A DNA stretch of 64,000 nucleotides from Batillaria attramentaria (GCA_018292915.2 JACVVK020000322.1:301001-365000), one strand, 5' to 3'; positions 1-38,961 are shown, numbered from the stretch's first letter. Numbers and translations are program-made. Notes: a model not told the origin generated them from the letters alone.

Positions 1-450
1 TCCAGTCTATCCTTTTCTGGTCCCGATCTTTGGAATTCGCTGCCTCTTCATGTGAGATCATCCCCTTCACTTTATACCTTTAAGAAACGGCTTTTTAACT
101 TTCTTCGTTCAGTTCAATAGAGCTGGAAAGCCAGTTTCGTCCACACAGTCTTTTCACTAATCATTATTACCGTAGTCATTTACTAACACCCAACATGTAC
201 ATATTTACATAATCATGTTAGTTTGCATTAACTTTAATCATTTCTGTTTTCTTGGTTATCCCTGCCATCTATTTTAGCTATCATGCTTATTCTCCACCTT
301 CTTGTATTTCATTTTTAAGTGTCTGTAATGTGTATACTCCTAAGCTTTTAGTCTTATGCTGTAGTCTAGCAACGGCAAGGTTGTAAACTGGCCCTTTGGC
401 CAAAATCTTCTACCGTTGTAAAATAAAGGATTGTCATTGTCATTGTCATT
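1..450 (+). mobile_element. 3' end of a non-LTR retrotransposon (LINE)
   Basis: The first 120 bases read in frame 1 as the C-terminus of a LINE reverse-transcriptase ORF. It contains LWNSLPLHVRSS followed by a basic FKKRLFNFL stretch and a stop at 118-120, a pattern typical of CR1/L2/Jockey-group ORF2 ends. About 300 bases of 3' untranslated sequence follow, with AATAAA at 422-427, and the element ends in a short tandem tail of TTGTCA units (about 430-452). The copy is 5'-truncated by the window edge. The clade is not certain. Confidence 0.65.
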
Positions 451-454
451 GTCT

Positions 455-700
455 CTCAGTCCCCCCCCTCCTCCTCTCTCTCCCTCCCTCCCCCCCCCTC
501 TCTCTCTCTCTCTCTATCGCGCGCGCGCACACACACACACACACACTTTGACACAGCATGATTGACTTTCGGTTTGGGGCTGCGGTCCTGTTCTGTCAAC
601 AAGCAAGTAGTGGGGAACGCTGGGATGAGCCGCGCGCGCACACACAAACGCACAAACACACGCGCGCGCTCGCACAGAGAGAGAGAGAGAGACTGAGATC
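455..700. repeat. Low-complexity cluster: C-rich, (CT)n, (GC)n, (AC)n, (GA)n
   Basis: Short runs of C, CT, GCGC, AC and GA dinucleotides adjoin the LINE tail. Translations of this region are simple-sequence artefacts. No gene is supported between here and the pogo-like fragment. Confidence 0.8.
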
Positions 701-939
701 GGTCGATCCCTTCTTGCTTGACCTTTACCGACGACCCCTAAGAACTTCCCCATCCGCCGAATCTGGGTGAGAAAGTCACCCATGGTTTTTAGAGAGGCAA
801 GTTTCTGATTTGACGACTGTGGGTAACCTTATCGCCCATAATTATATGACTGCAGCAAAATGCACTGTTTAACAATTCATAGTCGTGAAACGATGACTGT
901 GGGTGACTTTGTCACCCAAAGTTTTTCCGCATAAGAAAG

Positions 940-1112
940 GCAGTGATAGCTGAGGAGTTGGGCATTCCCTTTTCCACCCTCTGCAACATCTGGAGAGATC
1001 GACAGAAATACGTAAACAATGTTGCCAGAGGAACCGAGGATCTATCGCGGAAACGGTCACGCACTGCTAAACTGAAAACTGTGGATAAAAAAAAAATCTG
1101 CTTAAATGGTTT
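940..1112 (+). pseudogene. pogo/Tigger-type transposase fragment (N-terminal helix-turn-helix)
   Basis: The + frame from about 940 reads VIAEELGIPFSTLCNIWRDR and then a basic RKRSRTAKLKTVD segment. This matches the psq-type helix-turn-helix start of pogo/Tigger (Tc1/mariner superfamily) transposases, where the domain binds the element's terminal repeats. The similarity ends in a trinucleotide-repeat tract at 1120-1193 and no DDE catalytic domain follows, so this is a broken relic. A matching inverted terminus lies at 2306-2434. The family call rests on motif recognition only. Confidence 0.6.
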
Positions 1113-1119
1113 CCAGATT

Positions 1120-1193
1120 CAAGGCTGCTACTGCTGCTGCTGCTGCTTCTTGTTGTTGTTGTTGTTGTTCTTCTTCTTCTTCTTCTTCTTCAA
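1120..1193. repeat. Compound trinucleotide repeat (CTG)n(TTG)n(TTC)n
   Basis: Three successive trinucleotide blocks abut the end of the pogo-like fragment: CTG, then TTG, then TTC. It is probably a slippage-derived expansion inside the dead element. Confidence 0.9.
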
Positions 1194-1221
1194 TTGAAAA
1201 ACAGACTGACCTTCAAGAAAC

Positions 1222-1640
1222 TATTGTTGTTATTCTCACAAGAAAGTGAAAGTAAGCCAATGACACAGGCCCTGTTTTTTTCCCTTCTATTTCATTTTGA
1301 TGATAAGTGTATTGATCCTAGTGAGAAAAAAATGTGTGCGGTTTTTATTTTTTGTTTTCTAATAAAGGAATGGAACTAAAATGATGACTGAATAACCGGC
1401 CAATGTTGATGTACTAGTTCCTTCCTAAGGTAATGCCGTTTGGTCGCTGGTTGCTACAGCCATTTTTCAGTTTATTGTTGTTTATTGTTGTTATTCTCAC
1501 AAGAAAGTGAAATTAAGCCAATGACAGCAGGCCTTATTTTTTCCCTTCTATTTCATTTTTATGATAAGCGTATTGATCCTAGTGAGAAAAAAATGCGTGC
1601 GTTTTATGTTTTTTGTTTTTTAATAAAGGAATGTAATTTG
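1222..1640. repeat. Local tandem duplication, about 150-bp units
   Basis: The segment near 1222-1375 (TATTGTTGTTATTCTCACAA through AATAAAGGAATG) recurs at about 1486-1635 with a few substitutions. Each unit carries an AATAAA-like motif. No coding function is evident. Confidence 0.75.
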
Positions 1641-2305
1641 AAGGTGAATATAGCCACTCGAGTATTTTGTCCTCAGACTGAATGTTGTTTCATTGTATGT
1701 GTATCAGTGACAGCGACAGTTATGTTTGTTATGTGTTGTACATGTATGAATGGAGGTGTGGGTGTGGCTGCATTGATATGTAAGGTTTTGAAGGGGCTGT
1801 TATCGTGTTGTTTTTCAGTATCACTGTCTCAAGTTCCCTTTGACTGAATGGAGACCAGGGCTTGTCTTGTAGTGTTTGTTGTCCTGTTGTGTCACTGTGC
1901 TATCAACAAAACTTTTTTTTACCACCGCAACAAACTCATCGCTGGCGTTACATATACAGAGAGGAAGATTTTCTTCTTATTGAGCGTTCAGGGGCCCCGC
2001 GGTCGTTCCGCTAGACTCAGATGAGTTTTACTTGTGTGGCATTATTTACCTGCCACAAGGGCAGTCGCAAGCTGTCTTCTAAGTACTGTTATATTGGTTT
2101 GAAAACCAAAAGAAGTTGAAGGGAGACGGAAATGGAGAAAAAAAATGGCCGAAGAAACAAAACAGAGAGGAACAAATTACTGTTGTTCCATAGACATGAG
2201 CCTAAAGGGGCATTGATTTTCAATCCGCTGTGCGAGAGAGAAAAGAGAGAGAGAGAGAGAAGAAGAAGAAGAAGAAGAATTGCTGATACTGACACCGTAA
2301 AAATG

Positions 2306-2434
2306 CAGAAGCCCGCTTATAAGGTAGGTGGGCTTGGGTTACTCCTTATATCCGAGAACTCCGTTATAAGGAACCTCGGTTATAAGGAGTAAAAAATTTG
2401 GTCCCCGAGCACTCCTTATAAGCGGGCCCTACTG
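2306..2434. mobile_element. Right terminus of a pogo/Tigger-like DNA transposon
   Basis: The sequence has several 'cggttataagga / cttatatccgag' units in both orientations and ends ...CTTATAAGCGGGCCCTACTG followed by TA at 2435-2436. Its reverse complement starts CAGTAGGGCCCGCTTATAAG, the form of a pogo/Tigger terminal inverted repeat, and resembles the ends of the 38962-40162 element. The other end was not located; the transposase fragment at 940-1112 is probably internal to it. The paralogous copy at 35897 lacks this element. Confidence 0.55.
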
Positions 2435-3157
2435 TACTTATACTGCTGTTATTCATTGTTATTCTCCTTGTCTGGAGAGTCTGCCTTGTATTGGAAGTGC
2501 AGAAAACCGCTGATTTTCTAATATTAGTCTTCTTTGTTATATTATTATCGAACTGTTGGTTTCCTGTCTTACCGTTTTTTCACGGTGAGAAGGTCTCTAA
2601 GTGCCATACATGTCTGAAACCGTTGTGTTGAACAACATGAAGTATTTTAATCCAGTTAAAATACTTCGTGTTCAGTTGTTTAAAATTTCTGATCGAAGTA
2701 CCAGCTAACTGTTCAGCTCTTTCGGGCGTACTGAATATGATGCGGCAGTGAAACTGAGAGCCATTTCAGTCATGGTAGTGTTCAACTGGCAAAAATGTTT
2801 TCATATATATGTGTACATATGCACTTTGTACAGCGTTTCATTTAATTTTTTTGGGGGGTTTTATTTATTGTTTTTGCTTCATCTGTTTTCGTTTCTGGTA
2901 GAGTCTAGTAAACAGCCATGTGGAGGCAAAAATTTACCTTTGAATTCCGCCCCAAAAAGTGGGTCATAGAGGCATCCCAAGAGGTAGCGTTCCTCTTTTT
3001 GAGTCTGAAGGAAAAAAAAATCTTCTTCTGGACACAAGGACACATAACACTCATTACAACATGGATTCGTGAATCTTGTTGTAAATTACGTTTGAAGTAA
3101 GTAAGAAGGCAGATGGCATTGTATAATTGTACATTATTGTTTTTGAATTAAAATTAT

Positions 3158-3159
<2 letters not shown>

Positions 3160-3240
<81 letters not shown>
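3160..3240. repeat. (TG)n(GA)n microsatellite
   Basis: A long TG run ends in a short GA run. The homologous site in copy 2 (36644-36812) is longer and interrupted by TCTG units. Confidence 0.95.
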
Positions 3241-5143
3241 TTCACAGGATACCGGAAGAAATAAAGGAAAGAACAAACACTGACGTACGTCACACCAGTT
3301 GTATTGCACTTCGTTGCTTCGCAGCACATTGTTGTATTGTGTGTAAACGCCGTATAGTGTGACATACTCTAGTCAGTGGAAGATAGTGACGTGTCCAACA
3401 GGATGAGATGAAGTGGTGATATGCAGAGGAACAGTAAAGTCAGTACTGGAAAGTTGCACGATACAGTAGCATTGCCCAGAGGCGTCTACAGTGGGGCAAA
3501 TGTGGATAACAACGAAGCACAGTGTCAAAAATGTGTAGAACAGAGTTGCACGGGATAAAGTAATGTGGAATAGAGCAGAGCTATCCGAAGTTGACTACGG
3601 CAGTAGCATACAGTAGGTCAGCTCGACCCATGCAACAAGACGGTTTTAGAAACGGCCCAGTATACAAAAGCCACTGTAGGTGAATTGCTTAACGCGCCTT
3701 CCTTTCATGGCTGTCTTTCTTCACATACCCCGGCAGCCAGCACTCCAATTGTGTTTAAATTTCATTGAAGACTGTCCCTCTCCACTCTATATTAGAGAGA
3801 GGGAGAGAGAAGCAATGCTGTGCATGCATGCGGAACAGTAGAGTCAGTGCAGCAGAGTTGAGAGTGCATGAGCATGCATGCGGGGAACGGATCATTTTTA
3901 CTGAAGTTCCAAATCGCCGAGTATCCACTAGACCCAGACAGGACATGCAGGTAAACTTATCCCGACCAAGCACCCAGACCAGTAGTACCAATGCGTTTTC
4001 CCTTTACAAACTTGAATAGTCACTACAGTATAAATTGATACTAGCAGCAAAATAACTGGGGATTTAGAATGCTACATCATATAGTGGATGTTTATTACAG
4101 ATGACCGTTATAACAGGTGTCCAAAGATGATTTTTTTCCCCGTATACATTAGACGTACACAGTCATACAGTAATCAGTCATCAAGTCATCGGCTGAAGCG
4201 GACGGTGTTGTCTCAGGCTTGCATGTACGGTTTTTTTTGCACAGCCCTACTCGTGACATCGGTCTGTGTGATATCAGCTTCTCCTTTAGGAAAGATGTTT
4301 ACCAAAGGCCACCGTCGCATTGCAAGGCTGCTCGGAATCACTGAAATTACTGAAAGCATGTCAGTATAGTGCACCCTGATGCTTGTGCTTGCATCCTGTT
4401 GTAAAAGCTGAGCTGCTGATGTTAGAGACAAAATTATTTTTCCTTCAGGCGCATTTCAGCTTGTTCATATGAGCAGATTTTGTAGTCAGAGGAAATAACA
4501 GAGCAGCTCTACTAGTTGAGTGATATTTTATATATTTTGTTCCATAGGCTGCCAGCAGTGGTTCAAACCATTTCCGACAACATGCAAATCATCCTGTTTC
4601 CTCGTTTGCTATTGCTTCCACTACAGAAATGCGGTTTTCGTGTTGCTACCATCAAACACAGAGGCTTCCATTTAGAAATAATAGAAGTGATTCACTACCA
4701 CGATACAAAACATCCTACTTCCTCGTTTGCATTTGGTTACAAGTGAATTGGCCTGAACATGATAAGGTCAACCAATTGTAATGTAAATGACTATTTTTGT
4801 TGTTGTCGTTCTGCCGTGCGCAAAACTTCCTCGTGATTGTTTCCATGGTGGACAGGTGATTGTGAAAGAGTTTGCCGGTTAGGCTGGGTTTAACGTCTCT
4901 GTCACCAGACTGATTCAAAACAGCCCTGTTGAACAGCTATTTTATGGGGGACAGAGAAAAGCGATTTACGGTCGGATTATGGGCAGGAGGAAAGCCAGAG
5001 ATTAGAACCAACCGTCACCTCCTTACAGCACAAGTGGTGGCATGTACGTTACTCTTTGAAAGTGAAGGGCGTGTAAAGATAATAGATCCCTGCAAAAGAG
5101 AAAGGTATTTTTCGACAGATAGTTCTTGAGAATAGTTCGGTTC

Positions 5144-5148
5144 GCACA

Positions 5149-5245
<97 letters not shown>

Positions 5246-5272
5246 CACGCACGCACACACACACACACACAG
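5144..5272. repeat. (TC)n(AC)n microsatellite
   Basis: CT dinucleotides pass into a long AC run with ACGC interruptions. Copy 2 has the equivalent at 38711-38820. Confidence 0.95.
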
Positions 5273-5860
5273 ACTAAGGAGAGGGGGGTGGGGGCGGGGG
5301 TACAGTGGGTGGTGGACCGTGGGTGTAACGGTGTGAATAACGATGGGGTTGTGATGGCTCATGTCATTTGTGCATAACCTGGGACTTGGGGGTGCAAAGG
5401 AAATAGTCGGCAGCACTGATGGACTGGGTTGGAGGAGGGGGGGGGGAGGGTTGGGACAATGGGCGGGGGAGGGGGGGGGGGTAGGCGTTGTAGTCTTAAG
5501 TCAAAGCAGGCATCTAAGAATTATGGGTATTGAGCGTGTCACAATCACTTGTGACTCACACTGATATGGCATTTTTCAATTTAAATGGCCATCCCTCTTG
5601 AGACATACACTTAGATCCAATCGATTATTGGAGGCACGGCAAGAAAATGTCAGTCTGGAGGGTGTGATCTCAGCCTGTTTGGTATAAATGTGTATGCCCT
5701 CCGCGTAAGGAAAACAGTTCAAGAGCCTCAACGATCGGCTTGTTCATCAGCTGAAAGACTGCTGTCCAGAAACTTCCTTGCTTCGATGAAATTTCTGCTG
5801 ACTAGACACAGTCAACTGCCTGAGTTTGCTGCCATGAGATTCGAGAGAAAATAAAAATCA

Positions 5861-5900
<40 letters not shown>

Positions 5901-6115
5901 TGGGGGGGGGGGGGGGAGAGAAATTGAAATAACTTTATTTGAAGAGAGAGAGAGAGAGAGATGATGATGATGATGATGATGATGGCTAATTAGGCTTATT
6001 AGGCTAATTTTTGTAGGCATCCCTGCCTATCTTACAAGTCCTCACTACATTCTACAATAATAATCAAACAAAAACAAAAACATAATGTGCAAAGATAAAT
6101 TAACAATCTAGGCTA
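5861..6115 (-). mobile_element. LINE/SINE 3' terminal fragment with (ATC)n tail, plus (GA)n
   Basis: Read on the minus strand, this is about 130 bases of A/T-rich sequence followed by an (ATC)n tail (the GATGATG run at 5961-5984) and (CT)n. That is the shape of a truncated retroelement 3' end. The same insertion is at 40625-40918, so it predates the duplication. No coding sequence remains. Confidence 0.45.
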
Positions 6116-6197
6116 CCGAAAAAGTGAGACCCCCTCCCCCCCCCCAAACAAAAAGCCAAGCAAACAAACAAACAAACAACAACAACAACAAACAAAC

Positions 6198-6198
<1 letters not shown>

Positions 6199-6278
<80 letters not shown>

Positions 6279-6293
6279 GCACGCACGCACACA

Positions 6294-6373
<80 letters not shown>
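6199..6373. repeat. Long (AC)n microsatellite
   Basis: An AC run of about 170 bases with ACGC and ATAC interruptions, preceded by (AAAC)n and (AAC)n units. It is about half that length in copy 2 (41001-41085). Confidence 0.95.
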
Positions 6374-6374
<1 letters not shown>

Positions 6375-6417
6375 GAAAGCAAAATAACAGGTCACAGAAA
6401 ACCACGCTGACTGAGCT

Positions 6418-6419
<2 letters not shown>

Positions 6420-6472
<53 letters not shown>

Positions 6473-6506
6473 TAACTTTAATGGAAGAGAGAGAGAGAGA
6501 GAGAGG
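6420..6506. repeat. (GA)n microsatellite pair
   Basis: Two GA runs flank a short ATTAACTTTAATGG segment. Copy 2 has the same arrangement at 41130-41190. Confidence 0.9.
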
Positions 6507-7164
6507 AGCTGGTGTTATCTTTGACTTGTATGTGCGGACGGTTGTTTGCACAGCCCTACACACGCTTTACAATACCCCAAAGATAGTAGACGGGAGGGGA
6601 CGGAACAAATAAATCATACAGAATATAAATGTGTTTTTGTTTCTTCACCCCGAACTGAATATCACGGATTTGACAATGTAGACAGAAAGATACGACAAAA
6701 GATATATGTACAAAATATGCATAATCTATACACAGGAAAGCGCAACCACCTTTGCCAAAACCGCGACAGTGCGTATGCGTCTGAAATATTGGCCTTTTAT
6801 TTTGTTGTTGTTGTTTTGCAAGGAAGTCGAACGTCTGTATTTATTTAATCGACAGTTGTTTGTGTATTGCCGTGTTGTTTTGGCATCAAGGCAGGTGACT
6901 GTATGTACTCCGTTGGCACGCCAGTTGACTGTGTCTCTGGTTGTGCTTCAAGGCAATCGGCCTGCACAAACACGGACATTTAGAACTTATTAATAACTCC
7001 AGAAATCGTGCTTCAAGGATAAGAGTTTGAGCCGTTTCATATCAGTGTCAGTACATGATAAAACACCCGTGCCCTCCGTGAGAGGAAAACCATTCAACAG
7101 CCTTGTTTATCTGTTGTGTGGCAGTTACATGGCCGTGTCTCTGTACTTGCTTGAGTCGGTCGGG

Positions 7165-7166
<2 letters not shown>

Positions 7167-7249
<83 letters not shown>
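7167..7249. repeat. (GT)n microsatellite
   Basis: A long GT run in the upstream region. The copy 2 equivalent is at 41830-41891. Confidence 0.95.
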
Positions 7250-7250
<1 letters not shown>

Positions 7251-8185
7251 CGAGCTGCATGCTGCATTCACCTTAACTGGATAAAGTTGACACAATCGTC
7301 AGAATTTAACTGAGAAAAGAAACCTTTCTCAGAGAGAGAGAGAGAGAGGGAGAGAAGGAGAGAGAGAGAGAGAGAGAGAGAGAACTGCTATAATTATTAG
7401 ACCGTTGTGTAAGCATAATGACCATGTGAGTTGCCAACATGTAATTGGTAACTGCTGGACGGAGAGTGGCTGACTACACAGCCGTTATACTGAAGTGAAT
7501 TTGAACACGTCGTGGGTACAGTCAGTATAGGGCAGTGCAGAGAGGAAAAGATAAAACCATTTTCCGTTAGGCCTTCTATGTCAATCTTGTACAATCTAAA
7601 GCTCCCTCCCCGTACTTTTGCAGGCGGCAACAGGTAAGGCCGCACAGCGCGTTGATTGTCCGATCTACTGTCGGCTTTATCATAAGATGGTACAGTTCTG
7701 GGCTTCTCCTCTTGTTGAAGGTAGAAGAGTTGAAGTGACGTCCCGTGAACCTCTCCTCTCGTTAAGACTTGAGTGTTTTCAAAAGTTGAGCGAAGTCCGG
7801 ACCGACCTCTTCTCTCGTTGAATTGTCCGAGAGTTAGAGTGTCAAGTTTGATCACAGAAGCTGTGAACACAGCATTTCCCAACTCCTCTGTCGTAGCTTA
7901 GATAGTAACAAAGTCACAACCTCTCTTTCTTTCTACAGTTCTGTGTTTCGGCAGGTAGTAATTCCGAACACAACTCTCTTCTTCTGAGTCTGTGGTCAGT
8001 TGCGCTATCTGTCCGACTTTTTGTTTAGCGTGTGTCTGAGCCTGGATGCGTGAGTGCCAGAAATACTGCAACCAAGGGAACGCCTAACTTCGCTACCCCT
8101 GCACAAATACACTCTGACACGTATTTAAAACGACACCAGAACCAAACACGAACGCTACAATACGTGTAATTACGTGTTATAAACG

Positions 8186-8240
8186 AAGCTCTGCATATTT
8201 ACATGTGCTAGCATTACGTACATGTAAATATGCAGAGCTT
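8186..8240. other. Perfect 21-bp stem hairpin upstream of gene 1
   Basis: Bases 8186-8206 are the exact reverse complement of 8220-8240, with a 13-base loop. The arms contain ATGTAAAT/ATTTACAT, which resembles an octamer element. The same hairpin, with one arm mismatch, lies at 42784-42838, a similar distance before gene 2. It may be a regulatory palindrome or a small terminal-inverted-repeat relic. Confidence 0.7.
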
Positions 8241-8570
8241 ATTACAGGAGGCACTATTCCCCGTGTTTGTTTCTCGCCAGGAAGTAGCATGTATTCACTT
8301 TTTATCTTCGGACAGCTACATCGTAGGCAGTGTGATGGAAGTTTCATATTCTGATAGTGGCATAACAATAGTGGCAATTGCAATCGGTTTCCAACGCCAA
8401 ATGAGCAGAGAATGTCAGTGTTGTGGTTGGACTGTTTAACCTCTTCAGATGACGCTATATCAATAATAATTTAACAATACAGATAGGCAGGACGTATCAA
8501 AGACTCAAAAGTCACACTGTAGATTTATTTTAATGAGAGGACGGGGATGGGCTGGAGGTTGGTGGGATAA

Positions 8571-8571
8571 G

Positions 8572-8644
<73 letters not shown>
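8571..8644. repeat. (CA)n microsatellite near the gene 1 promoter
   Basis: A CA run of about 70 bases ends roughly 185 bases before the gene 1 start codon. It is shorter in gene 2 (43180-43232). Confidence 0.95.
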
Positions 8645-8646
<2 letters not shown>

Positions 8647-8695
8647 GTTTGTATAGCACATCACGAGCTTATCACCGAGGTATGAGCGCCCCGAA

Positions 8696-8704
8696 CTTAT
8701 ATAG
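8696..8704 (+). promoter_or_regulatory. Candidate TATA box of gene 1
   Basis: The sequence ACTTATATAGATA lies about 130 bases before the start codon in DNA otherwise conserved with gene 2. The equivalent gene 2 sequence reads ACTGACATAGATA, so the TATA-like core is absent there. The transcription start is unknown, so this is a candidate only. Confidence 0.35.
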
Positions 8705-8827
8705 ATAACCGACCTTGTGTGCACCTACCTGCTCTCTGTACGCACTGAGATCTGGGTGAGTGTGTTGTGTTCAACTTCCTGGTTTTACTCTGAACCAGGA
8801 TGGAAAATTCAGTGTCACACAGAAATC

Positions 8828-35197
<26,370 letters not shown>

Positions 35198-35368
35198 TTG
35201 TTTGAATGATTATTTATTGGGAAAGAACTTAATTTGTAGATGGTCGATTCGAAGGAAGCAGTACAGAGCTTCCTCCGTGCCCGGCCATTCAAATGAAGAT
35301 CCCATACAGTAGTCAAAAGTCTCGTTTATTACTTTTAAGTGCGAATTGGTGCTGATAATAATGCTGAT

Positions 35369-35374
35369 AATAAA
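35369..35374 (+). terminator. Polyadenylation signal of gene 1
   Basis: AATAAA lies 172 bases after the stop codon, the first such hexamer downstream. Confidence 0.55.
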
Positions 35375-35397
35375 GATTACACTAAAGATGTGTAAGT

Positions 35398-35515
35398 AGG
35401 AATAATAATAATCATCATCAGCAGCATAATCATCATCATCATCATCATCATCTTGTATAGCGCAGTATCCCCACAAAGTAAGCTCAAGGCGCTTCACAAA
35501 CACAATCTAAAGTAA
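35398..35515. mobile_element. Short retroelement 3' end with (ATC)n tail
   Basis: (AAT)n/(ATC)n units adjoin TTGTATAGCGCAGTATCCCCACAAAGTAAGCTCAAGGCGCTTCACAAA, a sequence type shared by 3' ends of many invertebrate LINE/SINE families. It lies just beyond the gene 1 polyadenylation signal. Confidence 0.45.
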
Positions 35516-35523
35516 TAAATCAA

Positions 35524-35695
<172 letters not shown>

Positions 35696-36641
35696 CCTGC
35701 CCCTAAACCAGTAAGACGGCTCTGACAAGCCCAAGATGCTCCCCACTCCGCGTCTCGTTTTCGGTTACCTCCCCTGGAACACTCTATAGGGATCATCACT
35801 CACTGACACGCAGAAAGACGAGAAAACTTTGAAAAGAAGGGGAAGTACTCATGCCAACAAACGTGTTGATGGGTGATGAGTTACCTATACGTGTCCTACT
35901 TATACTGCTGTTATTCATTGTTATTCTCCTTGTCTGGAGAGTCTGCCTTGTATTGGAAGTGCAGAAAACCGCTGATTTTCTAATATTAGTCTTCTTTGTT
36001 ATATTATTATCGAACTGTTGGTTTCCTGTCTTACCTGTTTTTCACGGTGAGAAGTTCTCTAAGTGCCATACATGTTTGAAACCGTTGTGGTGAACAACAT
36101 GAAGTATTTTAATCCAGTTAAAATACTTCATGCTGTTCTAACTCAATTGTTTGTTTCTGGTCATAATTTCTGATCGAGGTACTAGCTAACTGTTCAGCTC
36201 TTTCGGGCGTACTGAATATGATGCGGCAGTGAAGCTGAGAGCCATTTCAGTCATGGTAGTGTTCAACTGGCAAAAATGTTTTCACATATATGTGTACATA
36301 TGCACTTTGTACAGCGTTCCATTTTTTTTGTTTTATTTATTGTTTTTGCTTCATCTGTTTTCGTTTCTGGTAGAGTCTAGTAAACAGCCATGTGGAGGCA
36401 AAAATTTACCTTTGAATTCCGCCCCCAAAAGTGGGTCATAGAGGCATCCCAAGAGGGATTCCCAGAGGTAGCGTTCCTCTTTTTGAGTCTGAAGGAAAAA
36501 AATCTTCCTCCGGACACAAGGACACATAACACTCATTACAACATTGATTCATGAATCTTATTGTAAATTACGTTTGAAGTAAGTAAGAAGGCAGATGGCA
36601 TTGTATAATTGTACATTATTGTTTTTGAATTAAAATTATAC

Positions 36642-36643
<2 letters not shown>

Positions 36644-36718
<75 letters not shown>

Positions 36719-36726
36719 TGTCTGTC

Positions 36727-36812
<86 letters not shown>
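36644..36812. repeat. (TG)n(TCTG)n(TG)n(GA)n microsatellite
   Basis: Expanded and interrupted relative to the copy 1 locus at 3160-3240. Confidence 0.95.
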
Positions 36813-36815
<3 letters not shown>

Positions 36816-38710
36816 ACAGGATACCGGAAGAAATAAAGGAAAGAACAAACACTGACGTACGTCACACCAATTGTATTGCACTTCGTTGCTTCGCAGCACA
36901 TTGTTGTATTGTGTGTAAACGCCGTATAGTGTGACATACGTACTCTAGTTAGTGGAAGATAGTGACGTGTACAGCAGGATGAGATGAAGTGGTGATATGT
37001 AGAGGAACAGTAAAGTCGGTACTGCAAAGTTGCACGATACAGTAGCATTGCCCAGAGGCGTCTATAGTGGAGCAAATGTGGATAACAGCGAAGTACAGTG
37101 TCAAAAATGTGTAGAACAGAGTAGCACGGGATAAAGTAGTGTCGAATAGAGCAGAGCTATCCGAAGTTGACTACAGTAGCATACAGTGAGTACAGCGGGG
37201 TAGGTCAGCTCGACCCATGCAACAAGACGGTTTTAGAAACGGCCCAATATACAAAAGCCACTGTAGGTGAATTGCTTAATACGCCTTCCTTTCATGACTG
37301 TCTTAAGTGTCTTTCTTCACATACCCCGGCAGCCAGCACTCCAACTGTGTTTACATTTCATTGAAGACAGTCCCTCTCCACTACATAGAGAGAGAGAGAG
37401 AGAGAGAGGGTGGGGGGGGGGGGGAATGCTGTGCATGCATACGGAACAGTAGAGTCAGTGTAGCAAAGTTGAGAGTGCATGTACATGCATGCGGGGAACG
37501 GATCAGTCCCAAATCGCCGAGTATCCACTAGACTCAGACAGGACATGCAGGTAAACTTATCCCGACCAAGCACCCAGACCAGTAGTACCAATGCGTTTTC
37601 CCTTTACAAACTTGAATAGTCACTACAGTATAAATTGATACTAGCAGCAAAATAACTGGGGATTTAGAATGCTACATCATATAGTGGATGTTTATTACAG
37701 ATGACCGTTATAACAGGTGTCCAAAGATGATGTTTCCCCCGTATACATTAGACGTATACAGTAATCAGTCATCAACTCATCGGCTGAAGCGAACGGTGTT
37801 GTCTCAGGCTTGCATGTACGGTTTTTTGCACAGCCCTACTCGTGACATCGGTCTGTGTGATGTCAGCTTCTCCGTTAGAAAAGATGTTTACCAAAGGCCA
37901 CCAAAGGCTGCTCGGAATCACTGAAATTACTGAAAGCATGTCAGTAGTGCATCCTGATGCTTCTGCTTGCATCCGGTTGTAAAAGCTGAGCTGCTGGTGT
38001 TAGAGACAAAATTATTTTTCCTTCAGGCGCATTTCAGCTTGTTCATATGAGCAGATTTTGTAGTCAGAGGAAATAACAGAGCAGCTCTACCAGTTGAGTT
38101 ATATATATATATTGTTCCATAGGCTGCCAGCAGCGATTCAAAACATTTCCGACAACATGCAAATCATCCTGTTTCCTCGTTTGCTATTGCTTCCACTACA
38201 GAAATGCGGTTTTCGTGTTGCTACCATCAAACACATAGGCTTCCATTTAGAAATAATAGAAGTGATTCATTACCACGATACAAAACATCCTACTTCCTCG
38301 TTTGCATTTGGTTACAAGTGAATTGGCCTGAACATGATAAGGCCAACCAATTGTAATGTAAATGACTATTTTTGTTGTTGCGTAAATCTTCCTCGTGATT
38401 GTTTCCATGGTGGACCGGTGATTGTGCAAGAGTTTGCCAGTTTGGCTGGGTTTAACGTCTCTGTCACCAGACTGATTCAAAACAGCCCTGTTGAACAGCT
38501 ATTTTATGGGGGACAGAGAAAAGCGATTTACGGTCGGCTTATGGGCAGGAGGAAAGCCAAAGATTAGAACCAACCTTCACCTCCTTACAGCACAAGTGGT
38601 GGCATGTACGTCACTCTTTGAAAGTGAAGGGCGTGGAAAGAAAATAGATCACAGCAAAAGAGAAAGGTATTTTTCGACAGATAGTTCTTGAGAATAGTTC
38701 GGTTCGCACA

Positions 38711-38802
<92 letters not shown>

Positions 38803-38820
38803 ACGCACGCACGCACACAC
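38711..38820. repeat. (TC)n(AC)n microsatellite
   Basis: Counterpart of 5144-5272. Confidence 0.95.
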
Positions 38821-38961
38821 AGACAGACTAAGGAGAGGGGGGGGGGGGGGGCGGGGGTACAGTGGGTGGTGGACCGTGGGTGTAACGGTGTGAATAACGA
38901 TGGGGTTGCGATGGCTCATGTCATTTGTGCATAACCTGGGACTTGGGGTGCAAAGGAAGTA

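Larger units (their letters stand above)
2437..8827. repeat. Segmental duplication, copy 1: upstream region of gene 1
   Basis: The sequence from CTTATACTGCTG at 2437 runs nearly colinear with 35899-43423, broken by small indels, microsatellite length changes and one transposon insertion in copy 2. I see no convincing protein-coding gene. Open frames here are simple repeats or are broken by frame-changing indels in the other copy. It holds the promoter-proximal DNA of gene 1, a conserved hairpin (8186-8240) and many microsatellites. Confidence 0.85.

Noticed and set aside
6100..6405. Long open frames of CVCVCV or THTHTH in microsatellites
   Set aside because: Pure dinucleotide repeats are open in several frames on both strands. 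They have no other coding support and vary between the two copies.
7397..7882. 161-codon minus-strand ORF in the upstream region
   Set aside because: The copy 2 equivalent (42000-42480) has indels that break the frame. No recognisable domain.
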